Notes: generated by a model from the sequence alone, not told the origin. Shown: positions 13,810 through 21,614, numbered from the stretch's first letter. The stretch: DNA of 49,202 nt from Streptomyces spiroverticillatus (GCA_014650415.1 BMUX01000033.1:1-49202), one strand, 5' to 3'. Made by a program: numbers and translations.

Positions 13810-15000
13810 GTGAGCGAGATCCGTCGGGCAACCTCTGAGGGCGGGATGGCGTCGATCGTGGCGTTGGCCCAGGAGCTGATCCGCAGGCCCAGCCGGGCGG
13901 GGATCGACGACTACGGGCCGGTGCTGGGTGTCCTGGAAGGCTGGCTCGCCTCCCGCGGTCTGCCGCACCGTCGTCTGCACGACGGGCAGGGGGCGGTAGT
14001 GGGGCTGCTGGTGGAAATCGCCGGAGGGCGGCCCGGGCCCTGGTGGACCCTGGACGCGTGCATCGACACCGCCCCCTACGGCGACGAAGCCGCCTGGTCG
14101 TTCCCGCCGGACAGCGGCGATGTGGTCGACGGCTGGCTGCACGGGCGCGGTGCGGCCGACTCCAAGCTGGCCGCTTCCCTGTTCTGCCACCTCGCCGCGG
14201 AACTCCTGCCGCGCGCGGCCGGGTTGTCGGGCGGGCTGGCTGTTCTGCTGGACGTCGACGAGCACACCGGGGTGTTCGGCGGAGCCCGCGCCTACCTAGC
14301 CGACCCGCACGCGGTCCGTCCCGCCGGCGTGATGATCGGCTACCCCGGCCTGGAGGACGTCGTGGTCGGCGGGCGGGGCCTGTGGCGGGCCACGCTCGCC
14401 GTGCACGCTCCCTCCGGGCACTCCGGCTCCAGCCGCACCGTGGTCGGGGCGATCTCCCGCGCCGCCCACCTCGTTCGCCTCCTCGACGCGGCCGACCTGC
14501 CCGGCCCGGACAGCACCGGGGGCTTTCCGCTGGGGCCGAAGCTGTCCGTCACCGCCCTCCACGGGGGTCACGGCTTCTCCGTCACCCCCGACCGCTGCGA
14601 GATCAATGTCGACGTGCGCACCACCCCCTGCTTCGACGCCCACGACGCCGAAACCGTGATCCGCAAGGCGGTCGCCGAACTCGACGCGGACCTCCCCGCA
14701 CCCACGCCCACCGACATCACCCCCATCGCCTCCTGGCCGCCGTTCCGGCTGGAGGAAACCGAGCAGCCCGCCGCCGCGCTCCTTGCGGCCGCCGCCCGCG
14801 CGGGGCTTGCCGTGCGCGCGAAGACCGCGGGCCCCAGCAACATCGGCAACCTGCTGGCAGGCGAGGCGGTCCCCGCGACGGCCGGATTCGGGGTGTCCTA
14901 CGAGGGTCTGCACGGCACCGACGAGCGCGCCGACCTTGCCGCCCTGCCCCAGGTTTACGCCGTCTACCGGGAGGCCGTTCTGGACCTTCTGACCGGCTGA
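13810..15000 (+). CDS. M20-family (ArgE/DapE-type) metallohydrolase with altered metal ligands, 396 aa
   Basis: The fold markers are clear: LDACIDTAPYGDEAAW (from residue 81), GWLHGRGAADSK (about 110-121, zinc-bridging Asp117), DVDEHTGVFGG (148-158, catalytic Glu151), the GHSG lid-domain His, and GLHGTDE with His368. In most M20 enzymes the first site is HxD; here it is Cys84-x-Asp86, and the usual Glu-Glu pair is Glu151-His152. GTG 13810 has GGGGAGAAGC upstream. It sits between the regulator and the precursor genes. It might process a lasso product, remove an N-acyl or amino-acid group for self-protection, or serve metabolism. The substrate is unknown. Confidence 0.8.
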   Translation: MSEIRRATSEGGMASIVALAQELIRRPSRAGIDDYGPVLGVLEGWLASRGLPHRRLHDGQGAVVGLLVEIAGGRPGPWWTLDACIDTAPYGDEAAWSFPPDSGDVVDGWLHGRGAADSKLAASLFCHLAAELLPRAAGLSGGLAVLLDVDEHTGVFGGARAYLADPHAVRPAGVMIGYPGLEDVVVGGRGLWRATLAVHAPSGHSGSSRTVVGAISRAAHLVRLLDAADLPGPDSTGGFPLGPKLSVTALHGGHGFSVTPDRCEINVDVRTTPCFDAHDAETVIRKAVAELDADLPAPTPTDITPIASWPPFRLEETEQPAAALLAAAARAGLAVRAKTAGPSNIGNLLAGEAVPATAGFGVSYEGLHGTDERADLAALPQVYAVYREAVLDLLTG

Positions 15001-15155
15001 CGGGAACGTCCCAAGCGGGTCCCAGGTTTCTTCCAGATCCACTCCCTGGAAGTCCCCAATTCCGTCTCTGGGAACAGGCCTTCGAACGCGGTGAGATGGA
15101 TACACACCGCCCCGTAGGGCGCGTGTTCACCTCACCGATGAGAGGGACGATCCCC

Positions 15156-15329
15156 GTGAACGAGAACACCAGCACCATCACCGAGCCCACCGTGCAGCCC
15201 GCCCCCGCGAGCGGGATGAGTACCGCGTCGGTGTTCGCCCCGGCGCTGTCCGCCTCCGCGGTCGTCACGGCGACCCGCGGTCGGCAGGTGTTCAACGACT
15301 CGGACAAGTCCAACTACTTCGAGGGCTGA
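15156..15329 (+). CDS. Lasso peptide precursor A1, 57 aa
   Basis: GTG 15156 follows AGAGGGA with 8-nt spacing (an in-frame ATG at 15138 is possible). Leader residues 1-41 contain VFAPALSA and end in Ala-Thr-Arg, giving the penultimate Thr that lasso leader peptidases require. The predicted core is residues 42-57, GRQVFNDSDKSNYFEG: Gly1 would form the macrolactam with Asp9 (or Asp7), leaving a tail with Tyr13-Phe14. The same pattern in two further genes and the C-B1-B2-D set downstream make the call firm. The ring residue is an inference. Confidence 0.85.
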   Translation: MNENTSTITEPTVQPAPASGMSTASVFAPALSASAVVTATRGRQVFNDSDKSNYFEG

Positions 15330-15334
15330 ACCTC

Positions 15335-15511
15335 GTGATCTCCCCGCGCGAGAGCGTCGTGGAGAGCGCCAGTCCCTTCGCCGAGCAGGCGCCGCAGCCG
15401 GACGGGATGGTTCCCGTCTTCGCTCCGTGCCTGACCGCCGCCTCCGTCGCCGAGGCGACCCGCGGCAAGGGGATGGCCTCGGACCCCGACAAGGACTGGT
15501 ACTTCAACTGA
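15335..15511 (+). CDS. Lasso peptide precursor A2, 58 aa
   Basis: GTG 15335, only 5 nt after the stop of A1; its GAGGG ribosome-binding site lies in the last codons of A1, so the two are co-translated. The leader contains VFAPCLTA and ends in Ala-Thr-Arg at residue 43. The predicted core is residues 44-58, GKGMASDPDKDWYFN, with Gly1, acidic 7, Asp9-Lys10 and Tyr13-Phe14 as in A1. Met4 replaces Val4 and Pro8 replaces Ser8, so the mature product would differ in ring and loop. Confidence 0.85.
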   Translation: MISPRESVVESASPFAEQAPQPDGMVPVFAPCLTAASVAEATRGKGMASDPDKDWYFN

Positions 15512-15542
15512 CCCCCTCCACCTTCCGAGCAAGGAGGACGTG

Positions 15543-15692
15543 ATGGGCACTGCATCGCCCGGCCCCGACGTGGGCCCGCGCGAAGAGCCGGTGTTCGCCC
15601 CGTCGCTGTCCGCTGACCGCGTCACTGACGTGACCCGTGGGCGGTGTGTGGCGAGCGAGCCGGACAAGGAAATGTTCTATCTCGACCCCTGA
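15543..15692 (+). CDS. Lasso peptide precursor A3, 49 aa
   Basis: ATG 15543 has a strong AAGGAGG 5 nt upstream. The leader (residues 1-32) is shorter than in A1 and A2 but keeps VFAPSLSA and ends Val-Thr-Arg. The predicted core is residues 33-49, GRCVASEPDKEMFYLDP: Gly1, Glu7, Asp9-Lys10 and two aromatic residues at 13-14 are conserved. The single Cys3 in the ring region is unusual and, if exposed, could form a disulfide-linked dimer or be modified. Followed by a strong hairpin before the cyclase gene. Confidence 0.85.
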   Translation: MGTASPGPDVGPREEPVFAPSLSADRVTDVTRGRCVASEPDKEMFYLDP

Positions 15693-15708
15693 TCCCTCGG
15701 GATTGCCT

Positions 15709-15748
15709 GTGCGGCGCGGTACCCCGCCAAGGGTGTGCCGCGCCGCAC
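15709..15748 (+). terminator. Attenuator-like hairpin between precursors and lasso enzymes
   Basis: GTGCGGCGCGG (15709-15719) pairs perfectly with 15738-15748 (11 bp, 18-nt loop), followed by GTCGTTTTCC. Its place after three precursor genes and before the cyclase suggests partial termination that gives an excess of precursor over enzyme mRNA. Confidence 0.7.
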
Positions 15749-15784
15749 GTCGTTTTCCTTCGTGCAGCAGACAAGGAGCGGTTC

Positions 15785-17560
15785 GTGAGCAAGATGTGGG
15801 TGGCCGGAGGGGCGGGGCTGCCGGAAGCGGCGGGCGGCATCGCGCTCGGTGGTTCGGTGCGGGCCTGGTCGGCGGGGTGCGCGGTGCGCAGCCAGCATCA
15901 GGGGCCGGTCAGTGTGAGCGTGGTCGGCGACTGCCGGGTGAGTGTCGCCGAGCTGTACGGCGCGGGTCTGGACGCGGTCCGCCGGGGCCGGTGGGCGGAG
16001 CTGACCCGGTGGGGCGGCTCGTACTGGGTGGTCGCCCGCCACGGGGAGCGCACCTTCGTGGCCGGGGACCTCGCCGGGGTGCGGGGCCTGTTCGTCGCCC
16101 AGGCGCCCGGGGGGCTGGTCTGGGGGTCGCGGGCGGCGATGGTGGCCGCGACCGTTGGTTCCCCGGGCCCGGACCTGGGGTTGCTGGCCGCGCAGATCGT
16201 GGCCGGGACGGAGCACTGGCCCGAGCGGTCGGTGTACGGCGGGGTGCGGCAGGTGCCCGGCGGGCACGGACTCCTCATCGAGGGCGACCAGTTCACGACC
16301 GTCGACCTGACAGACCTTGGGGAGCCGGTGACGCTGGAGGGCGGTGCGGAGCATGTCGGCGCGGCCCTGCGGTCGGCGGTCGAGGGCTACGTGGTGCCGT
16401 ACGAGGTGGTGGGTGCGGATTTATCCGGGGGGCTGGACTCGTCCACGGCCGTGCTGCTCGCGGCGCAGCGCCGCCGGGTGTGCGCGGTGACCTACGGAGG
16501 GGAGTTGGCAAGCGTAGAGGACACGGAGTTCGCCGCCCGGGTCGCCGCGCACGCCGGTATCGCCCAGCACCTGCACCGGGGCGGCCCCGATACGTGGCAC
16601 TTCTCCGGGCCGCCGCCCGCCGCGACGGACGGGCCGACCCTGTCGGCGGCGATCACGGGGCTGGATGCCGCCTATCTGCACCCGGCGGCCGGGCTGGGGG
16701 TCCATCTGACCGGGCACGGCGGGGATGTGGTGCTGGAGTCCTCGACGGCCGCGTTCGTCGACCTCCTCCAGCAGGGCCGCACACGGGAGGCGAAAGCACA
16801 GGTGACGGCGTGGGCCCGGCTGCGCGACACCGCGCCGAGGCCGCTGTGGCGGCAGGTGAAGACCGCCGCCGCCCAGGGACGCGGGCAGGCCTTGGAGGAC
16901 GCCGCCTCCCTGATCGAGCGCCCTCCGGCGCAGGCGCAGGAAGAGGCCCTGGTTTGGTCGTGGTGCCGGCCGGGCCCTGCCGCCCGCTGGCTCACCCCCG
17001 GCGGGCGCACCGAAGTGGCCCGGCTGCTGCGGGAATCCGCCCAGCAGGTGCCCAAGGTGCGGGCCGGGCGGTGGGACGACTGGCAGACCCTGCGCCTCAA
17101 CGGTGCCTCCGCCCGGCAGGAGATCACCCTGTACGAGACACTGCGCATCAACCCCGTCTTCCCGTACCTGGACAACGACGTCGTACGGGCCTGCTACGCG
17201 ATCCCCGCCCATGAGCGGCGCCGGACCGGGCAGTACAAGCCGCTCCTGGGCGCGGCGCTGCCCGAGCTGCCGTCCTGGCTGTTCGGGCGCCGCTCCAAGG
17301 GGTCCTTCGGCCCGATCCTCCTGGCCGGGCTGCGCGCCAACCGCCAGGCCCTGCACCAACTCGTCGCCGCCAGCCCGTTCGTCCGCGACGGCCTCGTCGA
17401 CGCTGCCGCCGTTGCGGACGACCTGAACCGGGCCGTCGCCGGGGACGCCGGGGCGCCGCGCGCCGCCCTCCAACTCCTCCTGACCACCTGCCTGTGGCTG
17501 GACCACCTCCCCCACCACCCGGCCCCCGCCCCAGTTACCACGGGGAGGCCGACGTGCTGA
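15785..17560 (+). CDS. Lasso cyclase (asparagine synthetase-like), C protein, 591 aa
   Basis: ATP-dependent macrolactam synthetase: it adenylates the side-chain carboxylate of the ring acid in the core, then joins it to the amino group of residue 1. The N-terminal part (about 1-190) is a degenerate glutamine-amidotransferase-like domain without an N-terminal Cys. The synthetase part has DLSGGLDSS at about 211-219 (PP-loop for ATP) and GHGGD near 309. GTG 15785 follows AAGGAGC. It overlaps the next gene by 7 nt. Length and order match actinobacterial lasso clusters (A-C-B1-B2-D). Confidence 0.9.
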   Translation: MSKMWVAGGAGLPEAAGGIALGGSVRAWSAGCAVRSQHQGPVSVSVVGDCRVSVAELYGAGLDAVRRGRWAELTRWGGSYWVVARHGERTFVAGDLAGVRGLFVAQAPGGLVWGSRAAMVAATVGSPGPDLGLLAAQIVAGTEHWPERSVYGGVRQVPGGHGLLIEGDQFTTVDLTDLGEPVTLEGGAEHVGAALRSAVEGYVVPYEVVGADLSGGLDSSTAVLLAAQRRRVCAVTYGGELASVEDTEFAARVAAHAGIAQHLHRGGPDTWHFSGPPPAATDGPTLSAAITGLDAAYLHPAAGLGVHLTGHGGDVVLESSTAAFVDLLQQGRTREAKAQVTAWARLRDTAPRPLWRQVKTAAAQGRGQALEDAASLIERPPAQAQEEALVWSWCRPGPAARWLTPGGRTEVARLLRESAQQVPKVRAGRWDDWQTLRLNGASARQEITLYETLRINPVFPYLDNDVVRACYAIPAHERRRTGQYKPLLGAALPELPSWLFGRRSKGSFGPILLAGLRANRQALHQLVAASPFVRDGLVDAAAVADDLNRAVAGDAGAPRAALQLLLTTCLWLDHLPHHPAPAPVTTGRPTC

Positions 17561-17862
17561 GCCGCCCCGAGCACCTGTACGTGGCCGACCCCGGGCACGG
17601 CACCACCGCCGTCCTGAACGTACGGACCGGCCAGTGGGTGTGGCTGGACGAGGACACCCGCCGCATCTGGGAGGCAGCCCTGGCCGGAGGGTGCGCGCTG
17701 CCCGCGCTCATCGACTCGGTCACCGCCCGCGGCTTCGACCCTGCCCAGACGACGGTCGCGGTCGAGACGATCGTGGACGGCCTGCGGGCCAACGGGCTCC
17801 TGGAGGACGCCCCCGTACCGCAGCAGACGCGGCGACGTTGGCGGGTGATCCTGTGCCGCTGA
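17554..17862 (+). CDS. Lasso B1: PqqD-like RiPP recognition element, 102 aa
   Basis: The GTG at 17554 overlaps the cyclase stop and follows GGGGAGG. The product is a small winged-helix fold of the PqqD type: LNVRTGQWVWLDEDTRRIWE gives the strands and first helix, and VAVETIVDGLRANGLLED the last helix. RRE proteins bind the leader peptide and bring it to the peptidase and cyclase. Its partner motif in the leaders here would be the VFAPxL box. It overlaps B2 by 10 nt, so B1 and B2 are probably made together as a complex. Confidence 0.88.
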   Translation: MLSRPEHLYVADPGHGTTAVLNVRTGQWVWLDEDTRRIWEAALAGGCALPALIDSVTARGFDPAQTTVAVETIVDGLRANGLLEDAPVPQQTRRRWRVILCR

Positions 17863-18287
17863 TGACCCCCGACCCCGCCCACCGCCGCCCTCCGCTGCCC
17901 ATCCGGATGCTGGCTGCGTTGGTCTTGCCGGTGGCCATCGCCGTCCACCGGCTGCCGCTGCGCTGGCTCGTCGCGGCCACCAGTGTGCTGCGGCATCTGC
18001 CGCCCGCCGAGGCTGCGTTCGCCCAGTCCCTGCACCAGGCGTTGCTTGCCGTGCGGCCCTCCTGGTGGGGCGGGCGGATCGCCTGCATGGAGGTCTCGCT
18101 CGCCACCGTCCTTGCACTCGGGCTGTGCGGGCGGCGCGTGCACTGGGTCCTGGGGGTGCGCGCTGCACCCAACGAGGCGCACGCCTGGGTCCAGGGCGAC
18201 GGATTCGCTCTGGGGCTGGAGAACAACGACCCAGTCCGCCCGTGGACCCCTGCCCTCATCACCCCCACCCTCAAGGGTGAATACTGA
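17853..18287 (+). CDS. Lasso B2: transglutaminase-like leader peptidase, 144 aa
   Basis: A papain/transglutaminase-type cysteine protease that removes the leader after the TxR/G site. The triad is visible as Cys78 (RIACMEVSLATVLAL), His110 (EAHAWVQ) and Asp116 (QGDG). The block HWVLGVRAAPNEAHAWV is the family signature (GVR..P..AHAWV). The start is GTG 17853 or ATG 17862. It lacks a fused RRE; that is supplied by the separate B1 upstream. The gene is followed by a 140-nt gap with a hairpin before the exporter. Confidence 0.9.
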   Translation: MPLMTPDPAHRRPPLPIRMLAALVLPVAIAVHRLPLRWLVAATSVLRHLPPAEAAFAQSLHQALLAVRPSWWGGRIACMEVSLATVLALGLCGRRVHWVLGVRAAPNEAHAWVQGDGFALGLENNDPVRPWTPALITPTLKGEY

Positions 18288-18352
18288 GGCGTCACATTGA
18301 CGGCGGAGTGTACGGATCTGGCCGGACGCAGGGGCGGAAACACAAATGCAGT

Positions 18353-18370
18353 ACCGCCCTCGGGGGCGGT
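18353..18370 (+). terminator. 7-bp hairpin with TCGG loop ahead of the exporter
   Basis: ACCGCCC (18353-18359) pairs with 18364-18370 around TCGG, nested in an outer AGGGG/CCCCT pairing (18331-18335 with 18373-18377). It lies between B2 and the ABC transporter and may tune exporter expression. Confidence 0.45.
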
Positions 18371-18430
18371 TCCCCTACACCAGGGCGGGTGACAGTTCCT
18401 TCGCCGGCCGCAGCCGGTACGCCGCCGCCG

Positions 18431-20302
18431 ATGCGGATGAAAGCCGGGGCGCACGAGACGACCGCCGACTCCGTGAGCACCTGGGCCATGGCCCGCCGTC
18501 TGCCCGCCACCCTGAGACAAGCCGTACGTCTGGGGTGGCGGGCCGACCGGCGGGCCCTGCTCGCGCTTCTCGGCGCGCAGGTGCTGACCGCGGTCCTGGC
18601 CGCCGTCGCCCTGGCGACCACCACCACCGTGATCCGTGGCCTCCTCGACGTCCTGGCCGCGTACACCGCCAAGACCCCCACCGGCCACCTCGTGCAGGGC
18701 CTGGTCCCGGCCGCCGGCATCCTCGGCGGCGCGCTCGCTGCCGGTGCCCTCGCACAGGCAGCCGCGCGCGCCTCAGCCGCCCGCCTCGGCCCCCGCTGCG
18801 CCCGCGAGGCGGACGTCCGTGTCCTGCAGGCCGCCGCCGCGGTCGAGTACGCCGCCTACGAGCACCCCGGCTTCGAGGACGAACTGGAAGCCGCGGGCAA
18901 GGGCGCCGACTCCGCTCGCGACCTCGTCGACGACGCCCAAAACCTGATCTCCGCCCTAGCGCAGATGTGCGCCGCCGTCGCCGTGCTCAGCGTCCTGCAC
19001 CCGGCCCTTGTCGGGCTCCTCCTCCTTGCTGCGCTCCCCCGCGGGTGGGCGGCCGTGGAGGCGGCCCGCACCGAGCACACCACTGCCCGCGCCACCCTCT
19101 CCGATTCCCGGCTGCGCTCGGTCCTGCGCAACTACGCCACCGACCGCAACACCGCCGCCGAGATCCGCACCTGCCACATGGGGCCCTTCCTCCACACCCA
19201 GTACACGCAGGTCGCCGACCGCCTCGAAGCCGAATCCCTGACCGCTGCCCTGCGCTCGCTGCGCATCCAGCTCACTGGCGACGCCCTGTCCACGCTCGCG
19301 CTCCTCGGCACGTGGGCGGCGCTCGCCGTCCTCGTCGCGACCGGCGGCGTCGACCTGGCCGCGGCCGGAACTGCCCTGTTCGCGCTGCGCACCTCCAACG
19401 CCGCGCTCACCGGCATGATGCGCGCCGCCGCCCGCCTTTTCCGCACCAGCCTCTTCCTCGACGACTGGGTGAACTTCCTGCACGCCGCGCACGCCCACCG
19501 GGCACGGCGCGGACAGCACGAGATCCCCGAGGACGGGCCGAACGTCATCAGCGCCCGCTCCCTCACCTTCACCTACCCCGGTACGTCCCGCCCGGCCGTG
19601 GACAACGTCGACCTCGACCTCAAGCGCGGCGAAGTCGTCGCCCTCGTCGGCGAGAACGGGTCCGGCAAGACCACCCTCGTGCACCTCCTGACCGGCCTCT
19701 ACCTCCCCGACCCCGGAGCAGGCAGCGTCCGCTGGGACGGCATCGACCTCGCCGAAGCCAACCCCGAAACGGTCTGGGCGCGCATCGCGATGGTCCCCCA
19801 GGACTACACCCGCTGGCCGCTGCGCGCCCGCGAGAACATCACCCTCGGCACACCCCGCCCCGAAGGTGACACCGCCGTCCTGGCCGCCGCCGAAGCCGCC
19901 GGCGCCGACACCGTCCTCGCCCAGCTCCCCGACGGGCTCGACACCTCCCTGGCCCGCTCCTGGTGGGGCGGACACGACCTGTCCGGCGGGCAGTGGCAAC
20001 GCATCGCCCTCGCCCGCGCCTTCCACCGCCAGGGCACCGTCCGCGTCCTCGACGAACCCACCGCCGCCCTCGACGCCCGCGCCGAACACCAGGTCTTCAG
20101 CCGCCTCAAAGCCCTCTCCGCAACAAACGGCACCACCCTCTTCATCACCCACCGCCTCGCCAACGCCCGCACCGCCGACCGCATCATCGTCATGAACCAC
20201 GGCCGCATCGCAGAAACCGGCACCTACAACGAACTCCTCCACCAAGACGGCGGCCTCTTCCAGGAACTCCACCGCCTCCAGGACGGCAACCAGGACACCT
20301 GA
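18431..20302 (+). CDS. Lasso exporter/immunity ABC transporter, D protein (TMD-NBD half transporter), 623 aa
   Basis: The N-terminal half has membrane segments (for example LLGAQVLTAVLAAVALATTT and GALLLL-type runs) and the C-terminal half an ABC domain: Walker A GENGSGKTT at about 407-415, signature LSGGQ near 517, Walker B VRVLDEPTA near 541, H-loop FITHR near 572. It would work as a homodimer to pump the mature lasso peptide out and so protect the producer. ATG 18431 is the most plausible start, though GTG 18389 is possible. It lacks a C39 peptidase domain, as expected when B2 cleaves the leader. Confidence 0.85.
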   Translation: MRMKAGAHETTADSVSTWAMARRLPATLRQAVRLGWRADRRALLALLGAQVLTAVLAAVALATTTTVIRGLLDVLAAYTAKTPTGHLVQGLVPAAGILGGALAAGALAQAAARASAARLGPRCAREADVRVLQAAAAVEYAAYEHPGFEDELEAAGKGADSARDLVDDAQNLISALAQMCAAVAVLSVLHPALVGLLLLAALPRGWAAVEAARTEHTTARATLSDSRLRSVLRNYATDRNTAAEIRTCHMGPFLHTQYTQVADRLEAESLTAALRSLRIQLTGDALSTLALLGTWAALAVLVATGGVDLAAAGTALFALRTSNAALTGMMRAAARLFRTSLFLDDWVNFLHAAHAHRARRGQHEIPEDGPNVISARSLTFTYPGTSRPAVDNVDLDLKRGEVVALVGENGSGKTTLVHLLTGLYLPDPGAGSVRWDGIDLAEANPETVWARIAMVPQDYTRWPLRARENITLGTPRPEGDTAVLAAAEAAGADTVLAQLPDGLDTSLARSWWGGHDLSGGQWQRIALARAFHRQGTVRVLDEPTAALDARAEHQVFSRLKALSATNGTTLFITHRLANARTADRIIVMNHGRIAETGTYNELLHQDGGLFQELHRLQDGNQDT

Positions 20303-20311
20303 CAGTCACTC

Positions 20312-20327
20312 ATCTCCAGCCGGAGAT
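20312..20327. terminator. Small convergent terminator hairpin
   Basis: ATCTCC-AGCC-GGAGAT is a perfect 6-bp stem with a 4-nt loop, between the exporter stop (20302) and the end of the minus-strand gene (20356). Usable on both strands. Confidence 0.5.
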
Positions 20328-20355
20328 CGCCGTTACCGCTTGAGCAGTGCAGCAC

Positions 20356-20760
20356 TCAGCGGCCGGACGCATTTCGGGTTGCGGGAATGCGGACTTGGCG
20401 GCCGTGGGGGCCGAGCCCGCCCAGGGGGCGACGGCGGCGGCGCGGGGTGGTCGGGGCGACGTCCTGGCCCTTGCCGCCCTGGTCCTCGATCAGGTCATCG
20501 ACGCGACGAAGCGGTAGGCCCAGTTCCTGGCGGAGCTGGGCGAGCAGTTCCCCGACCGCAGCCACCGTGGCCGTAGCCAAGGGGTGGGTCCCCAGGGCGA
20601 GGGCGGTGGTCTCCATAGCCTCGATCGCGTCCTCGGCGGCGGTGGCGCTCCAGCTCCCGGCCGTCGATGCGGCGTCGCGCAGCTCGCACGAGGCGTCGGC
20701 CAGTGCCTCGGCGAAAGTCTCGACACCGGGACCGGCCGTCTCCGGCAACAGCAGTCTCAT
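20356..20760 (-). CDS. Small helical hypothetical protein, minus strand, 134 aa
   Basis: Starts at ATG on the complement at 20760. Codon third positions are strongly G/C and the translated sequence is a credible helical protein (ETFAEALADASCELRDAA, LATATVAAVGELLAQLRQEL), with an Arg-rich C-terminal tail (RRRRRP) that could bind DNA. No known domain seen. It is divergent from the transfer operon and separated from it by the GGTTGG repeats, so it might encode a regulator acting on them. That is only positional inference. Confidence 0.6.
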   Translation of the reverse strand: MRLLLPETAGPGVETFAEALADASCELRDAASTAGSWSATAAEDAIEAMETTALALGTHPLATATVAAVGELLAQLRQELGLPLRRVDDLIEDQGGKGQDVAPTTPRRRRRPLGGLGPHGRQVRIPATRNASGR

Positions 20761-20876
20761 GCCTGCTCAACGAGGTTCGTCGTGGCCGGAAAACGCAGGG
20801 AGCAGCTAAGGAGGCGCGTCGTTGTGGCGGTGGCCAACCCGTACGCGGAGGCGGTCGCAACGGCAACTGCCCGGGA

Positions 20877-21614
20877 CCGTGGTTGGTCCGGCTTTGCGGA
20901 CCCGCACGGGCCAACCACGGTGCCTGAACCCGATCTGTTATCCCGTCACCGTGCGGCATGATCTGGCGCCGGACTCTGTACGGGAAACGGGGCGTGGTTG
21001 GTTCCCGGTCTGCTGCTCCGGTGCCCGCCGCGAGCCAACCATGAGGGACGGGCCGAAGCAGCGGGCTCACTGCCCGGCCGTCGACTCGCGGTCTTCGGCG
21101 CGCATGCGCTCGCCTGGTGGCGGCTCCTGACCACTGCACGGCCAGTCTTCGCACCGTCGCCCGGGGCCGGTGTCCGGACTCAGGGAAGGACCGGCAGTGG
21201 CCAGTCGAGTCGGGGTGGCCACTGGCCAGTGTCCGCCTGCGTTGGCCGCCGCTGGCCACCGTCGCCGGACGGCTTGCGGGGGTGCGTCGTGCCCACCGGC
21301 TGGCGCCGGTCACTGGGCCCGTGACCGTGTCCGCTCCACGCCGTGGTTGGTCCGCCCCACGGCACGTCTTTCGGGCCAACCAACGAGCCAACCATGAGAG
21401 GGGCTCGGGCAATCCTTCCGACGGACACGATCGGCCTGCCGCGACGCAGCGGTGCCCGCGCGGCTGCCGCACCCTGACCGATCCGGTGTTCATGGTTGGT
21501 CCGCTGGTGGGCCGCACGCCCTCGCCCAGGGCAACCAACCACCGGACCAACCATGGAGAACGATCCCTTTTCGTGATCGTGGTTGGTCGTATTTGGTTGG
21601 CTCACCAGTTGGCT
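20877..21614. repeat. Array of GGTTGG/CCAACC inverted repeats upstream of the transfer operon
   Basis: CCGTGGTTGGTCCG occurs at 20877-20890 and again at 21341-21354. Its partners are CCAACCACGG (20911-20920, a 10-bp inverted repeat) and GAGCCAACCATGAG, identical at 21032-21045 and 21385-21398. CATGGTTGGTCCG (21491-21503) is exactly inverted at 21543-21555 (13 bp). Further half sites are at 20995-21003, 21579-21588 and 21593-21614. The arms are spaced about 25-40 nt in most pairs. No gene is convincing in 20761-21666. Candidate operators of a transfer repressor, or a DNA-recognition site for transfer or partition. Confidence 0.7.

Noticed and set aside
15785..17560. Ordinary asparagine synthetase
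   Set aside because: The N-terminal catalytic Cys of the glutaminase domain is missing, and the neighbouring A, B1, B2 and D genes fix it as the lasso cyclase.
20340..20576. Plus-strand frames opposite the minus-strand gene at 20356-20760
   Set aside because: Gly/Arg-rich antisense composition; the minus-strand reading has much better codon bias.
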